64,000 nt of DNA from Planctomycetales bacterium. GTDB lineage: Bacteria > Planctomycetota > Planctomycetia > Isosphaerales > Isosphaeraceae. A model generated the notes under the pieces. It made no database searches and was not told the origin of the DNA. It was given only the letters and a program-made list of their open reading frames with translations. The DNA is taken from assembly GCA_027449865.1 (NCBI GenBank), contig DAIDKV010000097.1, forward strand, positions 62,001 to 126,000. Direction: 5' to 3'. The translations under genes were made by a program, and so were the position numbers. Shown piece after piece: positions 26,368 through 36,202 of this stretch. Each line of letters starts with the position of its first letter. The first letter of the stretch is position 1.

Positions 26368-26719
26368 AAGCGCTTCGGGGAGATGATCGAGAAGCCGACC
26401 GGCCGTGGTCGGGTCCCGGCAGCGGGCAGACGTCGCGGCCGGATGTTCCCTTGCCTACGGGACGATACTGGGACCTTCCATTATCCTAGGCGATTGCCGG
26501 ACCGTCCACCGCGACCGGCACGGATTCCCGCCCAGATCGCCGTTATGTTGCTTCGGTGCGACATTCCTCGGGTCGGCGGGCTGAGGGGAGGGGTTCGCCT
26601 GGTTGTGGCGAGGCGCCCGGCGGAGTTACAATCGGTTTGGCCCCAGGCCGATCGGTCGGCCTGCGCGCCTGGCCCGGCCCGGACGGCGGGCCTCGCCCAA
26701 ACCAGAGGCAATCCCCCCG
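26368..26719. other. 352-bp divergent intergenic region
   Basis: Lies between the FHA gene (minus) and rfbA (plus). It must hold both promoters, but I cannot assign boxes with confidence. No gene-like sequence is seen. Confidence 0.5.
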
Positions 26720-27604
26720 ATGTTTCGCAAGGGAATCATCCTGGCCGGAGGCTCCGGCACGCGGCTCTATCCGATCACCCGGGCTGTCAGCAAGCAGCTT
26801 CTGCCGGTCTACGACAAGCCGATGATCTATTATCCGCTGTCGACCCTGATGCTTGCCGGCATCCGCGAGGTTCTCCTGATCTCCACTCCCGACGACATCG
26901 GCGGGTTTGAGCGCTTGCTTGGGGACGGGAGTCAACTCGGGCTCGAGATCCGATACGCCGTCCAGCCCCATCCGGGCGGGCTGGCGCAGGCGTTCCTCAT
27001 CGGGGCGGAGTTCGTCGGGACGGATCCCGTGGCGCTGATCCTAGGCGACAACATCTTCTACGGCCAGGGCTTCCAGGGGATGCTCCAGCGAGCCCGGTCG
27101 AGGGCCGAGGGCGCCACGGTCTTCGCCTATCCGGTGAAGGACCCGCAGCGGTACGGCGTCGTCGAGTTTGGGCCGGACGGCCGCGCGCTTTCGATCGAGG
27201 AGAAGCCCGATCAGCCGAAGTCGAATCACGCCGTCACCGGGCTGTACTTCTACGACAGCCAGGTGGTCGAGATCGCCCGGGCGCTGAAGCCTTCGCCCCG
27301 CGGCGAGCTGGAGATCACCGACGTCAACCGGATCTACCTCGACCGCGGCCAGCTCCACGTCGAGCTTTTCAGCCGGGGATTTGCCTGGCTCGACACCGGG
27401 ACCACCGAATCCCTGATCCAGGCGGCCAACTACGTCGAGGCGATTGAGTCGCGTCAGGGTCTCAAAATCGCCTGCGTCGAGGAAATTGCGTTTCGGATGG
27501 GGTTCATCGACGCCGATCAGGTTCGCCGTCTCGCCGATCGCATTCCCAACGATTACGGGGCGTATCTTCGGCAGGTTGCCTCGGAACGGGTGGTTCTGCC
27601 GTAG
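26720..27604 (+). CDS. rfbA: Glucose-1-phosphate thymidylyltransferase
   Basis: 294 residues from ATG 26720, the normal RmlA length; open frame upstream is not family sequence. [20 protein letters not shown] and [19 protein letters not shown] form the nucleotide loop and phosphate site. [13 protein letters not shown] supplies the metal-binding Asp, [17 protein letters not shown] is the typical middle block, and TGLYFYD and FAWLDTGT complete the pattern. It makes dTDP-glucose, the entry point to dTDP-6-deoxy sugars. A clear rmlB is missing, so the 4,6-dehydratase step must come from elsewhere or from one of the SDR genes. Confidence 0.95.
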   Translation: MFRKGIILAGGSGTRLYPITRAVSKQLLPVYDKPMIYYPLSTLMLAGIREVLLISTPDDIGGFERLLGDGSQLGLEIRYAVQPHPGGLAQAFLIGAEFVGTDPVALILGDNIFYGQGFQGMLQRARSRAEGATVFAYPVKDPQRYGVVEFGPDGRALSIEEKPDQPKSNHAVTGLYFYDSQVVEIARALKPSPRGELEITDVNRIYLDRGQLHVELFSRGFAWLDTGTTESLIQAANYVEAIESRQGLKIACVEEIAFRMGFIDADQVRRLADRIPNDYGAYLRQVASERVVLP

Positions 27605-27667
27605 GTCGAGAGGCTCGCCGGGAGGCTCGACCTCCCAGCGAACCGGACCGGAGCCGCCGTTGGTTGC

Positions 27668-30600
27668 TCAGGGTGCCCCAAGCTGTCCGGCGATTTTGCG
27701 ATAGTCGGCGATTTCGAGGAGGTGAAGACCGGCGGGGAGTCCTCGACTCTTGCCGGCTTCGAGGGCCTTGCGGGCCTTTTCGGTCTCGTCGAGGCTGAGG
27801 TAAGCCTCGGCGAGGTGGAAGAACTTGGAGGCGGAGGCCGAGGCGCGGGCGGTGGCTTCGAGGTCGGAGAGGGCGCGTCGCTTTTCGCCCATTTTGAGGT
27901 AGATGACCCCTCGGGTATCGAGGAATTCGGGAAGGGCACCACGGACGCGGATGGCCTTGTTGACGAGGTCGAGGGCTTCGAGACCGCGTCCGCCACGGAG
28001 GGCGAGGAGCCAGGCGAGGTTGTTCGAGGCGATGCCATCGGCGTCGTTACTCTGGACGACGCGGCGATAGGCTTCCTCGGCGCGGGTGTAGTCGCCCATT
28101 CGCTCGTAGAGGTTGCCGAGGCAGATGACCGGATTCACCGAGCGGAACTCGCCGCCGGGAGTGGCTCCCTGATACCAGGCGAGGACGCGGCGGACCTGGT
28201 CGAGGTTGAGGGGATGTGCGGGGTCGCAGACGACCTGAACGGCGATGGCGCCGGCGATTTCGCGCTGGGCGGGATCGGAACGAAGGGCCTCGCAGATGTT
28301 GACGGCGTCCGTGACTCGGCCGCGACGGGCGAGGAAGAGGGCGAGCGGGAGCTGGGGCGAGGTGGCCTTGGGATCTGGGCTGGGTAGAGTGGCGACGTGC
28401 CGATAGACGGCCTCGGCGGCCTCGAACAGTCCGAGCCGTTCGGCTTCGAGGGCCAGGCGAAGGCGGCCGTTGGGGGTGAGGTCGGGTCGGGCGTCGAACT
28501 CGCGAATGCGACGGCTCGCGGAATCGATTTGACCGGCGGCCCGGTCGATCTCGACTTCGAGCAGGAGGGGAACGAGCGGCTCGCTCTGGATCGGCCGGAG
28601 TTTGTCGACGAGCTTTCGGGCCTGGTCGAGGTCGGAGTCGTCGCCCGGGCGATGGTGACGGACGAGGGCCTCGACAGCCAGGGTGTAATAGAGGGGTCGG
28701 CGAGCGACGGCCTCGGGATCCCTGGCGGCCTCGGCACGGAGAGTGAGTTCCTGGAACTGCTCGCGGGCGCGGGGCCAATCGCCGATGGCCTCGAGGAGCT
28801 GGGCGAATCGGCGGCGGTCGTCGAGGGTGGCGGCCCCCTCCTGGGCGATGAGGGTTTCCAGCTCGGCGGCGGCCTGTTTGCGAGACTCGGGAGTTCCCTG
28901 GATTTCGTGGATCTGGGAGAGGATGCGGAGGTCGTCGGGGTTAGCGCCTGGGCCGTTGGCCGAGGGGTAGAGGGCGACGGCATCGGCGATCCGGGGCGGG
29001 CTGGCGTTGACGTAGAGCTGGGCCAGGGCGCGTCGGGCCCACGAGGCGGTGGTTGGCGACTTGGAGAGCGATCGGTCGAGGATGTCCTTGAGGACGGGCT
29101 CGGCCTCGGCGGTCTGGTTGGTCTCGACGAGGAACTGGGCGAGGAGTCGCTTGACGGAGAGGTCGGCGGGGTCTTTCAGCTCGCGCTGGGCGCGGTCGTA
29201 CCAGGAGCGGGCCCGGCCATACCAGGTACGCGAGCGATCGGGGTCGACCACTTCGTAGGCCTTGCCGACGATCGCACAGCACTGAGCGACGGCGGTGGGT
29301 TTGGCGGCGAGTCGGACCTCGGTCTCGCGGGCCGCCTGCTCGGCCTGCTCGGTCCGGCGGGCGAGGATCAGGAACCGGACCAGGACGATGTGTCGGTTGG
29401 GGTCGTCGGGAGCGTCGGCCAGTCCACGACGGAGCACGGTGAGGGCCTCGTCGGCGGCGTTGTGATCGAGGAGAAGCTGGGCGAGCCAGACGCGGGACTG
29501 GAAGTCGTTGGGGTCGGTTTCGACGGCCTTGCGGGCGATTTCCTCGGCTTTCTGGACGTCGCGATTGGCGAGGGCGAGGCGGCTGGCGACGCGGCCGAGG
29601 TCGCCGGTGTAGGCGCCGGTTTGGGGCAACTCGGAGTAGAACCGGAGGGCCTCGCCGCCCTGTCCGGAGCGGAAGAGGAGCTGGATGTAACCGCGGAGGG
29701 CGATTGGGTCGCGCAGGCCGAGGTCGACGGCGAGGCGGTAGGCGGCGAGGGCGGCCTCGGTTTTTTCGCGGCGGGCGTCGTCGGAGGGAGCGTCGGCGGC
29801 TTGCTCCTCGTCGAGGCGGGCGAGAGCGAGTGGGACGCGGGCCATGTCGGGGCGTCGGATGCGGAGTTCGTCGAGGAGGGCGTGGGCCTGATCGCGGAGT
29901 TTTCGGCGAGCGTCGAGGTCGGCTTCGTTCCGGGCGCGCCAGGCGAGGAATTGGGAACGAGCGAAGGCGGCGGATTCGGCGTCGATCGATTCGATGTCGT
30001 GGAGGCGTGCGGCGGCCTGGTCGGCGTTGTTGGCGGCCATGGCGATCTCGAAGAGGCGGAGCCGCGGCTGCAAGTTCTGGGGGTCTTCGCGGAGGAGCCG
30101 TTCCCAGGCGGGGACGGCGGCGGGGTCGCCGAGGCGGTCGAGTTCGCTAGCGATCGAGGCCAGGATCTGTCGGCGTCCCTCGCGGGGGAAGTGGTCGATT
30201 CCCTGCCCCAGTTTTTCGAGGGCGGAGCGTGCCGCCTCGCCGCCGCGGGCGGCTGCCAGGGGAATGCCGGCCAGGCGGAACTCCGGGCGATCGCCGGCCT
30301 CCTGACGAGCACGGTCGAGGATGGCCTGGGCCTCGTCGAGGCGTTGGCGGCGGACACGGGATTCGACCTGAGCGATCCAGGGCCGGATGTCGCCTGGGGC
30401 GCGGGCGCGGGCAGTTTCGAGGAGGTCGTCGGCGCGGCTTTCCTGGCCCTGCTCGGCCAGGAGTTGAGCGCGGAGGAGAATGACCTCGAGGGCGTCGGGG
30501 GTTGCGGTGGTGGCCTCGTTGAGCAGCCGCTGGACCTCGGTCCAGTTACGGGAGGCGGCGGGCTGGCGGCGGATCTGGGTCATCAGCAAGGCCGCCAGCG

Positions 30601-32020
30601 GGATGCGGGCGGCGGCCGGTTGCTGGGCGTAGACCTCGCGGTACTGGCGGATGGCCTCCTCGACGTCGCCGCGGGCGATCAGCGCCTGGATGTAATTCTG
30701 GCGGGCCATCATGTCGCTGGGATTGATGCTCAGGGCGCGGAGGGCGGCTTCCTGCTGCTGCTCGACCTCGTTGGTTTCGGCGTAGCAGCGGGCGAGCAAG
30801 GCATTGGCGATTCCGCGGAAGTTCCCCATTCGGACGATGGCCGGCTGCATCGCGGTGAGGATGCGGCGTGCTTCTCGGAAATCGCGGTGGTTGTAATGGT
30901 CGAAGGCCTGGAGGTACTGAATCAGGGTCCGAGGAGCATCGAGGCGTTCGAGTTCGGCGATTTGAAGCTGGAGGCCGGCCGACTCGGATTCTCCGCGGTT
31001 GGCCAGGTTGATCGCGAGCTGCCAGCGGAGGTTCAGATCGCTGGGGAGGGCCTTCAGGCCGAGCTCCAGGGCCTCGGCGGCGCGGTCAAGTCGTCCGGAC
31101 CGCTGCTCGACGGAGGCCAGTGCCAGGTAGAGCGAGCTGGCCTTTGGCGCGGCGGCCAGGCCGCGGTCGAGGACCTGCCGGGCGGCGTCGAGCCCGGCCG
31201 CCGTCCCACCGGACTGCCGCTCGACGGCCCGAGCCAGCTCGAGATAAACTTCGGCGTGTTCGGGCGCCAGCTCGATGGCCTTTCGGAAGTCGTCGACACC
31301 GCCGACAACGCCCTTGCTCTGGGCGCGGGCCGCGCTCCCCTCGCGATATCGTCCGCGGCCGAGGTAGGCGCGGTAATCCTCCGGCGATGAGGCGACCATG
31401 GCGTCGATGGCCTTGTCCGCTTCGTCCTTGCGGCCGAGGCTGTCGCGAAGGAGGGTCGCCCGACGGCCGCCCGCCTCCAGTTGCTCGGGCGCCTTGTGGT
31501 CGATCGCGGAGGCGTAGGATTTCTCCGCCGAGGCCGCGTCGCCATCCTGCTCGTAGCATCGCCCCATCAGGTACTCGAGGTGCCCGTCGTCCGGGGCGCG
31601 GCGGAGCAAACTTGCCAGATAGCCCCGCGCCTTCTCCGTACTGACCCCGCCAATCTCCACGGCGACCTCGGCGGCTCGACGCCGGACGTCATCCCTCCCC
31701 GGATATTGCCGGAGGATGTCGTCGAGAATCCCCATTGCCTCGTCGCGCCGTTGCGCCGAGTCAAACTTCAGGAGCACCTCGGCATACTTCCGTCGGATCT
31801 CGGCCCGCGTTTCGTCCTGCTCGTCGAGGACGGCCAGATACTCACGATACAGCCGCTCAGCCTCGACAAGATTTCCCTCGGCGACCGCCTGGTCGGCTTG
31901 CGCCACCACCCCTCGGGCCAGCCGACCGACCTGGTAGGACCACAACAGGTAGCCGGAGCCCCCGAGGATCACCACCGCGCCGATCAGGATCGCCAGCCGC
32001 AAGACAGTCTTGTTACCCAT
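27668..32020 (-). CDS. Large membrane-anchored tetratricopeptide-repeat protein
   Basis: 1450 residues from ATG 32020 (MGNKTVLRL); 20 further in-frame codons upstream look non-coding. A single N-terminal hydrophobic helix (about 5-28, LAILIGAVVILGGSGYLLW) anchors or exports the protein. Almost all the rest is helical repeats of 34-40 residues with the TPR pattern (for example AEGNLVEAERLYREYLAVL and DYTRAEEAYRRVVQSNDADG). Similar giant TPR proteins act as periplasmic scaffolds in exopolysaccharide secretion or as envelope assembly factors. It converges with rfbA and starts beside the iteron array. Its exact role is unknown. Confidence 0.88.
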   Translation of the reverse strand: MGNKTVLRLAILIGAVVILGGSGYLLWSYQVGRLARGVVAQADQAVAEGNLVEAERLYREYLAVLDEQDETRAEIRRKYAEVLLKFDSAQRRDEAMGILDDILRQYPGRDDVRRRAAEVAVEIGGVSTEKARGYLASLLRRAPDDGHLEYLMGRCYEQDGDAASAEKSYASAIDHKAPEQLEAGGRRATLLRDSLGRKDEADKAIDAMVASSPEDYRAYLGRGRYREGSAARAQSKGVVGGVDDFRKAIELAPEHAEVYLELARAVERQSGGTAAGLDAARQVLDRGLAAAPKASSLYLALASVEQRSGRLDRAAEALELGLKALPSDLNLRWQLAINLANRGESESAGLQLQIAELERLDAPRTLIQYLQAFDHYNHRDFREARRILTAMQPAIVRMGNFRGIANALLARCYAETNEVEQQQEAALRALSINPSDMMARQNYIQALIARGDVEEAIRQYREVYAQQPAAARIPLAALLMTQIRRQPAASRNWTEVQRLLNEATTATPDALEVILLRAQLLAEQGQESRADDLLETARARAPGDIRPWIAQVESRVRRQRLDEAQAILDRARQEAGDRPEFRLAGIPLAAARGGEAARSALEKLGQGIDHFPREGRRQILASIASELDRLGDPAAVPAWERLLREDPQNLQPRLRLFEIAMAANNADQAAARLHDIESIDAESAAFARSQFLAWRARNEADLDARRKLRDQAHALLDELRIRRPDMARVPLALARLDEEQAADAPSDDARREKTEAALAAYRLAVDLGLRDPIALRGYIQLLFRSGQGGEALRFYSELPQTGAYTGDLGRVASRLALANRDVQKAEEIARKAVETDPNDFQSRVWLAQLLLDHNAADEALTVLRRGLADAPDDPNRHIVLVRFLILARRTEQAEQAARETEVRLAAKPTAVAQCCAIVGKAYEVVDPDRSRTWYGRARSWYDRAQRELKDPADLSVKRLLAQFLVETNQTAEAEPVLKDILDRSLSKSPTTASWARRALAQLYVNASPPRIADAVALYPSANGPGANPDDLRILSQIHEIQGTPESRKQAAAELETLIAQEGAATLDDRRRFAQLLEAIGDWPRAREQFQELTLRAEAARDPEAVARRPLYYTLAVEALVRHHRPGDDSDLDQARKLVDKLRPIQSEPLVPLLLEVEIDRAAGQIDSASRRIREFDARPDLTPNGRLRLALEAERLGLFEAAEAVYRHVATLPSPDPKATSPQLPLALFLARRGRVTDAVNICEALRSDPAQREIAGAIAVQVVCDPAHPLNLDQVRRVLAWYQGATPGGEFRSVNPVICLGNLYERMGDYTRAEEAYRRVVQSNDADGIASNNLAWLLALRGGRGLEALDLVNKAIRVRGALPEFLDTRGVIYLKMGEKRRALSDLEATARASASASKFFHLAEAYLSLDETEKARKALEAGKSRGLPAGLHLLEIADYRKIAGQLGAP

Positions 32021-32212
32021 GCTCCCGGTGCCTCTCGTGGTGGCTCTCGCCTCGCGTTGGACCTGCCAGTCCCGTCCCAATCATCAACCTATCCAGCTTA
32101 CTACGCATCCCCCCCACCGACAACGCGATCCGCATTCCCTCCCCAATTCCGTCGCCGGGTCCACCGTCCCGCGTCGCTTTTCGACAACATCCGCCTCCTG
32201 GCCGCCCGCACA

Positions 32213-32717
32213 CTACCGATATTCCGAGCATACCCCATCTCGCCGCCCACTACCGATGCACCGGACATACTTCGCCCCCATCGGGCCGACTCCTCTCTCG
32301 TCCTCTACCGATTAACCGAGCATACCTGGACGTCTCCGGCCAGCTCTCCCACTACCGATGCACCGGACATACTTTCGCCACCGGTCTCCACCGACGCCCT
32401 CATCCCTTGCCCGGCCGATTTCCTCGGAACCAGGACCCAAATGGCCAGACGTCCATCACGATATACCGGACATGGTTTTTTGGTGTCTTTCTGTCCATGA
32501 CGATTCACCGAGCATGATTCTGGAACGAACGGTTTTCATACGCCCGTTCAGTACCGATTCTCGGCCCGTAGTGGCCAGATGTTTCTAGCGATGGACCGAG
32601 CATGGAACGAGGCCGATTTCGCGATTAACCGGGCATACTTCTCACGATGTACCGGACATACTTTGGGGCTGCACTCACGATTAACCGGGCATACCACTAC
32701 CGATTAACGGGACATAG
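32213..32717 (+). repeat. Iteron array (putative plasmid replication origin)
   Basis: Eleven recognisable 21-bp direct repeats plus one degenerate copy, all in the same orientation, with core CGATnnACCGRRCAT and full form CTACCGATTAACCGGRCATAC. Copies start at 32213, 32250, 32305, 32352, 32455, 32497, (32551, degenerate), 32585, 32618, 32641, 32674 and 32697. Start-to-start distances such as 23, 33, 42, 54 and 103 are near multiples of a helical turn. The array directly precedes a RepA-type initiator gene, the classical layout of an iteron origin. Confidence 0.9.
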
Positions 32718-32850
32718 TTACGGTCCGTAAGTTATTGTTTTTCAGGCTCTTGCGTCGCCGAGAATTTGTTATAGACTCTTGTTACAAGAAGAAAAAGACA
32801 ACAACACGCGCGAGAGGGGGGGGGTTGTTGTTGTTTTTTTCTTTCTCGGA
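32718..32850. promoter_or_regulatory. AT-rich segment with inverted repeats between iterons and repA
   Basis: Follows the last iteron directly. It contains the palindrome TTACGGtCCGTAA (32718-32730), CTTGTtACAAG (32778-32788), and a larger inverted repeat whose arms are AAGAAAAAGACAACAACA (about 32789-32806) and TGTTGTTGTT-T-rich (32825-32846). The intervening DNA is AT-rich and could be the DNA-unwinding element. The palindromes could be RepA-dimer operators controlling repA. Confidence 0.6.
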
Positions 32851-32934
32851 CCAGGAAGACAGGGGGCCAGGGGAGGCCGTTGACCATGCGATCGTCGTGA
32901 TGCGAACCAGGCGAGCTGCGAGGGGGCCTCAGCG

Positions 32935-34482
32935 ATGGACGAGTGGGAGCTGCCGCTGGAGGAGACCGAAGAGTTCGAGGCTCCGGCCGTCGAGGGGGTC
33001 TCACCGGCCGACGCGGGTTGGAAGGACGAGTTGAACCTCGCGGAGTTCCCGATCGCGGCACTGACGGACCGCGTGCCCGACGGCCAGACGACGATGGTCT
33101 TCGAGGACCGAATGGAGCGCCGGGACAGCGCCCCGATCATCCGTCGGCTGACGATCATGGGAACGCACAAGCACGGCCTGCCGACCGCGACCGACGACGA
33201 GGTTCTGGTGGGCCTGATCCAGTTGACCAAGCGGCGGAGCAACTTCACGGATGCCCGGGTGCAGTTCTCGCGGTACGAGCTGATCGAGCTGCTGGGGTGG
33301 CCGCAGAGCGGCCAGAGCTACCGACGGATCGAGGAAGCCCTGCACCGTTGGGTGGGCGTCGTGCTGATGTACGAGAACGCCTGGTGGGACAACATCGCCA
33401 AGAGCTGGGTGGACGAGCAGTTCCACGTTCTGGACAACGTGACGCTCTACGACCGGGAGCGGTGGCGGAGCACCCGGCGCAACGGGAAGGGAGATCGGGG
33501 CGGGAAGCCGGACAAGCCCCCCCTGCCCCTTTCGAGCTTCCGCTGGAACGAGGTGATCTTCCAGAGCTTCCAGAGCGGGAACCTGAAGCAGCTTGACCTG
33601 GAGTTTTACCTGAAGCTCCGGCTACCGACGACGAAGCGGATGTACCGGTTCCTGGACAAGCGGTTTTATCGGCGGTCCCGGCTGGATTTCGACCTGCGAT
33701 CGCTGGCCTGCGAGCATATCGGGCTGAGCCGGTCGTATGCGCCGACCGAGCTGAAGCGTCGGCTGAAGCCGGCACTTGAGGAGCTGGAGCAACTGGGCTT
33801 TCTCGAACCGCTCGCGCCGGAGGAACGCTACTCGTACGTCAAACGAGGGTGCTGGCGGATTATCTTCATCCGGGGCGGCCGTGCGACAGCGGTGGCGCAG
33901 GACCCCTCGGAGCGCGAGGAGCATGGGCCGGACGAACTCATCGGGGCGTTGAAGGAGCGGGGCGTCACCGCGAGGACGGCCCAGGAACTGGTCGAGGCGC
34001 ACCCGGCGGCCCGGGTTCGGACCAAGATCGAGGTCTTCGACTGGCTGATGAAGAACGAGGACCGAAGGGTCGGCAAGAATCCGGCGGGCTACCTGGTCGC
34101 TTCGATCCGGTCGGACTACAAGCCGCCGGAGGACTTCCGGACCCAGGAGAAGGCCGCGAAGACGGCCGGCAAGGTCAAGGCCGTGGCCGAGGCCAGGGCG
34201 CGGCAAGAGGAGGCCCGCGCTCGGGATGAGGCCGAGCGCGACAAGGCGCGCGAGCAGAGGCTTCGCGCGGCCTGGGAGCAGCTTCCCGAGTCGGAACGCG
34301 ACGCGATCCGAGCCGCGGTCAAGGCCGAGAATCCAGGGATCGGCCGATGGAAGACCATGCTCGAGCCGCTCTGCCTGGCGGCCCTGGAGGCCCGGCTCGG
34401 CCCGGACACCGAGACCCCATCGAAACCAGACGAAGGACAACGCCTTCTTTTCCCCGACGCCCGGCCGGTCAAGACGAAGTAG
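32935..34482 (+). CDS. repA: Replication initiator protein A (RepA-type plasmid initiator)
   Basis: 515 residues. The central region (about 60-310) follows the RPA/replication-initiator-A family: RRLTIMGTHKHGLPTATDDE, VLVGLIQLTKRRSNF, FSRYELIELLGW, then LPLSSFRWNEVIFQSFQSGN, LDLEFYLKLRLPTTKRMYRF and LDFDLRSLACEHIGLS. These read as tandem winged-helix DNA-binding domains like other iteron initiators. The C terminus (about 390-515) is a charged coiled coil (EARARQEEARARDEAERDKA) plus a helical end. It should bind the upstream iterons and melt the origin. Together with parA this marks a replicon; whether it is autonomous or integrated cannot be decided here. Confidence 0.88.
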   Translation: MDEWELPLEETEEFEAPAVEGVSPADAGWKDELNLAEFPIAALTDRVPDGQTTMVFEDRMERRDSAPIIRRLTIMGTHKHGLPTATDDEVLVGLIQLTKRRSNFTDARVQFSRYELIELLGWPQSGQSYRRIEEALHRWVGVVLMYENAWWDNIAKSWVDEQFHVLDNVTLYDRERWRSTRRNGKGDRGGKPDKPPLPLSSFRWNEVIFQSFQSGNLKQLDLEFYLKLRLPTTKRMYRFLDKRFYRRSRLDFDLRSLACEHIGLSRSYAPTELKRRLKPALEELEQLGFLEPLAPEERYSYVKRGCWRIIFIRGGRATAVAQDPSEREEHGPDELIGALKERGVTARTAQELVEAHPAARVRTKIEVFDWLMKNEDRRVGKNPAGYLVASIRSDYKPPEDFRTQEKAAKTAGKVKAVAEARARQEEARARDEAERDKAREQRLRAAWEQLPESERDAIRAAVKAENPGIGRWKTMLEPLCLAALEARLGPDTETPSKPDEGQRLLFPDARPVKTK

Positions 34483-34639
34483 AACTCCTGTTGGCTTTTC
34501 GGCTGCTTTGGATTTATAAAGAAATACATTTAATATTCTGGATTCCAGATTCCAGATTGACGCCATCCCTTGCGATTTCTGGAATCGGGAATCGGAATCC
34601 GAGGTCTACCTGATCCGCTCGTGTTTGTTGCACGAACTC

Positions 34640-35329
34640 TCAGCCGAACAGGCGATCGCGAGCGGCGATGCCGATGTCGAGGAAGTGTGTCCGGATGGCG
34701 ATGCCGATGTCGATCAGGCGCGTTCGCAGAGCCGCTCCGATGTCCGTCAGACGCGTTCGCAGGGTGGTGCCGATGTCGAACGAATTCGGACGAAGGGCGA
34801 TCCCCGAGTTGATGAGACCCGACGGGAGAGCCATTCCTGGGTTGAACAGGCCCGACCGGAGGGTCGTCCCTTGAGACATCGGGTTGATCCCAATGATCGG
34901 CGTGGTTCCACTAACCGTTATGCCCGGATTGGTGAACCCGTTCGAAGGCATGGTCGTCCTTGAGGAAGATGTCGGCATCGTGACCGTGACGTTCTGCATC
35001 GGGGCACTCAGGAAGATCGGATACGACCGCGCGCCGCCGTTCAGCAGGCTCGCCCGCGGGGCCATGACCCGGCCCATCTGGCCGGGGATCTCCGAACGCG
35101 TCGAAATCACGAAAGACGCGGCCCGCAAGTTGTGAGGCGACGACTCGGCGCGGGCTTCCATCACCTGGAGCAGAGCCGGTCGAGGACTGAAGGCCATCGC
35201 GACCGAGAGTAGCGCACGCTCCTCAAGTCGCGCGGCGGACTCCACGATGGTCGGGGTTGATCGATTCCGACGGCGACGCTCGGTCGCGACGCCTCCGGAC
35301 CTCCAACACAGACTGGATGCGAGGTCCAT
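34640..35329 (-). CDS. Small protein with planctomycete LEERALLS motif and C-terminal tandem repeats
   Basis: 229 residues. The start ATG 35329 has AAGAGGTGG seven bases upstream. Residues ~34-43 (ARLEERALLS) match the planctomycete N-terminal export-associated motif also present in the giant protein at 39745. A Ser/Thr/Pro/Gly-rich middle (TVTMPTSSSRTTMPSNGF) is followed by a C-terminal block of ~11-residue repeats, DIGTTLRTRLT-DIGAALRTRLI-DIGIAIRTHFL-DIGIAARDRLF, preceded by looser related units (LFNPGMALPSG, LINSGIALRPN). Likely exported; the function is unknown. The long antisense frames here are shadows. Confidence 0.7.
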   Translation of the reverse strand: MDLASSLCWRSGGVATERRRRNRSTPTIVESAARLEERALLSVAMAFSPRPALLQVMEARAESSPHNLRAASFVISTRSEIPGQMGRVMAPRASLLNGGARSYPIFLSAPMQNVTVTMPTSSSRTTMPSNGFTNPGITVSGTTPIIGINPMSQGTTLRSGLFNPGMALPSGLINSGIALRPNSFDIGTTLRTRLTDIGAALRTRLIDIGIAIRTHFLDIGIAARDRLFG

Positions 35330-35704
35330 GGTGCCACCTCTTCAGGGGCATCCGCAACCATCGATTCCATGACTCGAGCGGACGCCTGCGTGGATGGGCC
35401 CCATCCCAGAGGCACTCGTACAGGATCGACGCCGCAAGGGAGGCCGGACGACTCAGGTCGGGTCCGGGATCAGCTCGACCTCCGCGAGGACAAACTCCGG
35501 CCGATACAGGCCGGGCCCATGGGATCGGGAGCACTCGTCATCCGGCCGCCGATCGCTGGGCTGGTCTTCCCGGCCCGTTTGAGGCTGAATCAAGGCTTCC
35601 TAGATATCATAATCCAGTTCCTCGCAGCCGGTCAATCAGCACGATGCGAGCGACCGGCATGGATCGGCCGGATTCCGTCGTCCTAGAGTTGTGGTCGGCC
35701 GGTC
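35330..35704. other. 375-bp gap without a recognisable gene
   Basis: Open frames crossing this stretch have no family-like sequence and no ribosome-binding site. It contains the promoter side of the minus-strand gene ending at 34640. A short AT-rich patch lies near 35600-35615. Confidence 0.5.
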
Positions 35705-36190
35705 TCAGGCCGATGGGGACGGCTCGGACAGGCGATGGCTTTTCGCCCCATCTTCAAGCCCGTTCCAAGGGCCGGAGCCCCCCGCGGCCGGCTCCCTCGA
35801 ATGGGCCAGGATCGTTCCGAGGTCCCTCGCTGAGTCCGTGCCGGCGAAGTATTCCAGGCTGGACTCGAAGACGTCGAGGGTATTCTCGAGGACCTTGAAC
35901 CCGCTGGCGACGACCAGGGATCGGCGATCGCCCGAGATCAGGCAGAAGGCCTTCGATGAGCCTTCGAGCTTCCTTCCCACGAATTTCTCGGCGCGCTCGA
36001 GATCGGCGCCGACGGCCGGGGCCAGTTCCACGCCGTCGAGCATTGAGGCCAAGTCAAGGTATTCGACGCCCCAGATCACGATGTCGATGTTGGTCGGAAT
36101 TCCCGGCGTCTGGGGGCTACGCAAAAGTAACTGATTATGGCTGACATTGTAGTCCCAGAGGCGGAAGCGGCGATTCGAGCGGAAGGACAT
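35705..36190 (-). CDS. Hypothetical protein, partner of the next gene
   Basis: 161 residues, not recognised. It begins MSFRSNRRFRLWDYNVSHNQ, has an alpha/beta centre (NIDIVIWGVEYLDLASMLDG, FCLISGDRRSLVVASGFKVL) and a Gly/Pro-rich end. It starts 12 bp after the stop of the 36203-36538 gene with GAGGAA lying across that stop, so the two form one transcription unit. The tight pair near a plasmid partition module recalls toxin/antitoxin or toxin/immunity pairs, but no domain supports that. Confidence 0.6.
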   Translation of the reverse strand: MSFRSNRRFRLWDYNVSHNQLLLRSPQTPGIPTNIDIVIWGVEYLDLASMLDGVELAPAVGADLERAEKFVGRKLEGSSKAFCLISGDRRSLVVASGFKVLENTLDVFESSLEYFAGTDSARDLGTILAHSREPAAGGSGPWNGLEDGAKSHRLSEPSPSA

Positions 36191-36202
36191 CGGAGGATTC
36201 CT

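Noticed and set aside
28397-31390. 997-residue plus-strand frame opposite the TPR gene
   Set aside because: Gly/Leu/Val-rich shadow; the opposite strand carries regular TPR repeats and an N-terminal membrane anchor.
31735-32517. Plus-strand frames of 260 and 339 residues over the iterons
   Set aside because: They translate the start of the TPR gene in antisense plus the iteron array; the repeats explain the sequence.
35257-35898. 213-residue plus-strand frame
   Set aside because: Composition is Arg/Pro/Ser-rich without motif, and it overlaps two better-supported minus-strand genes.
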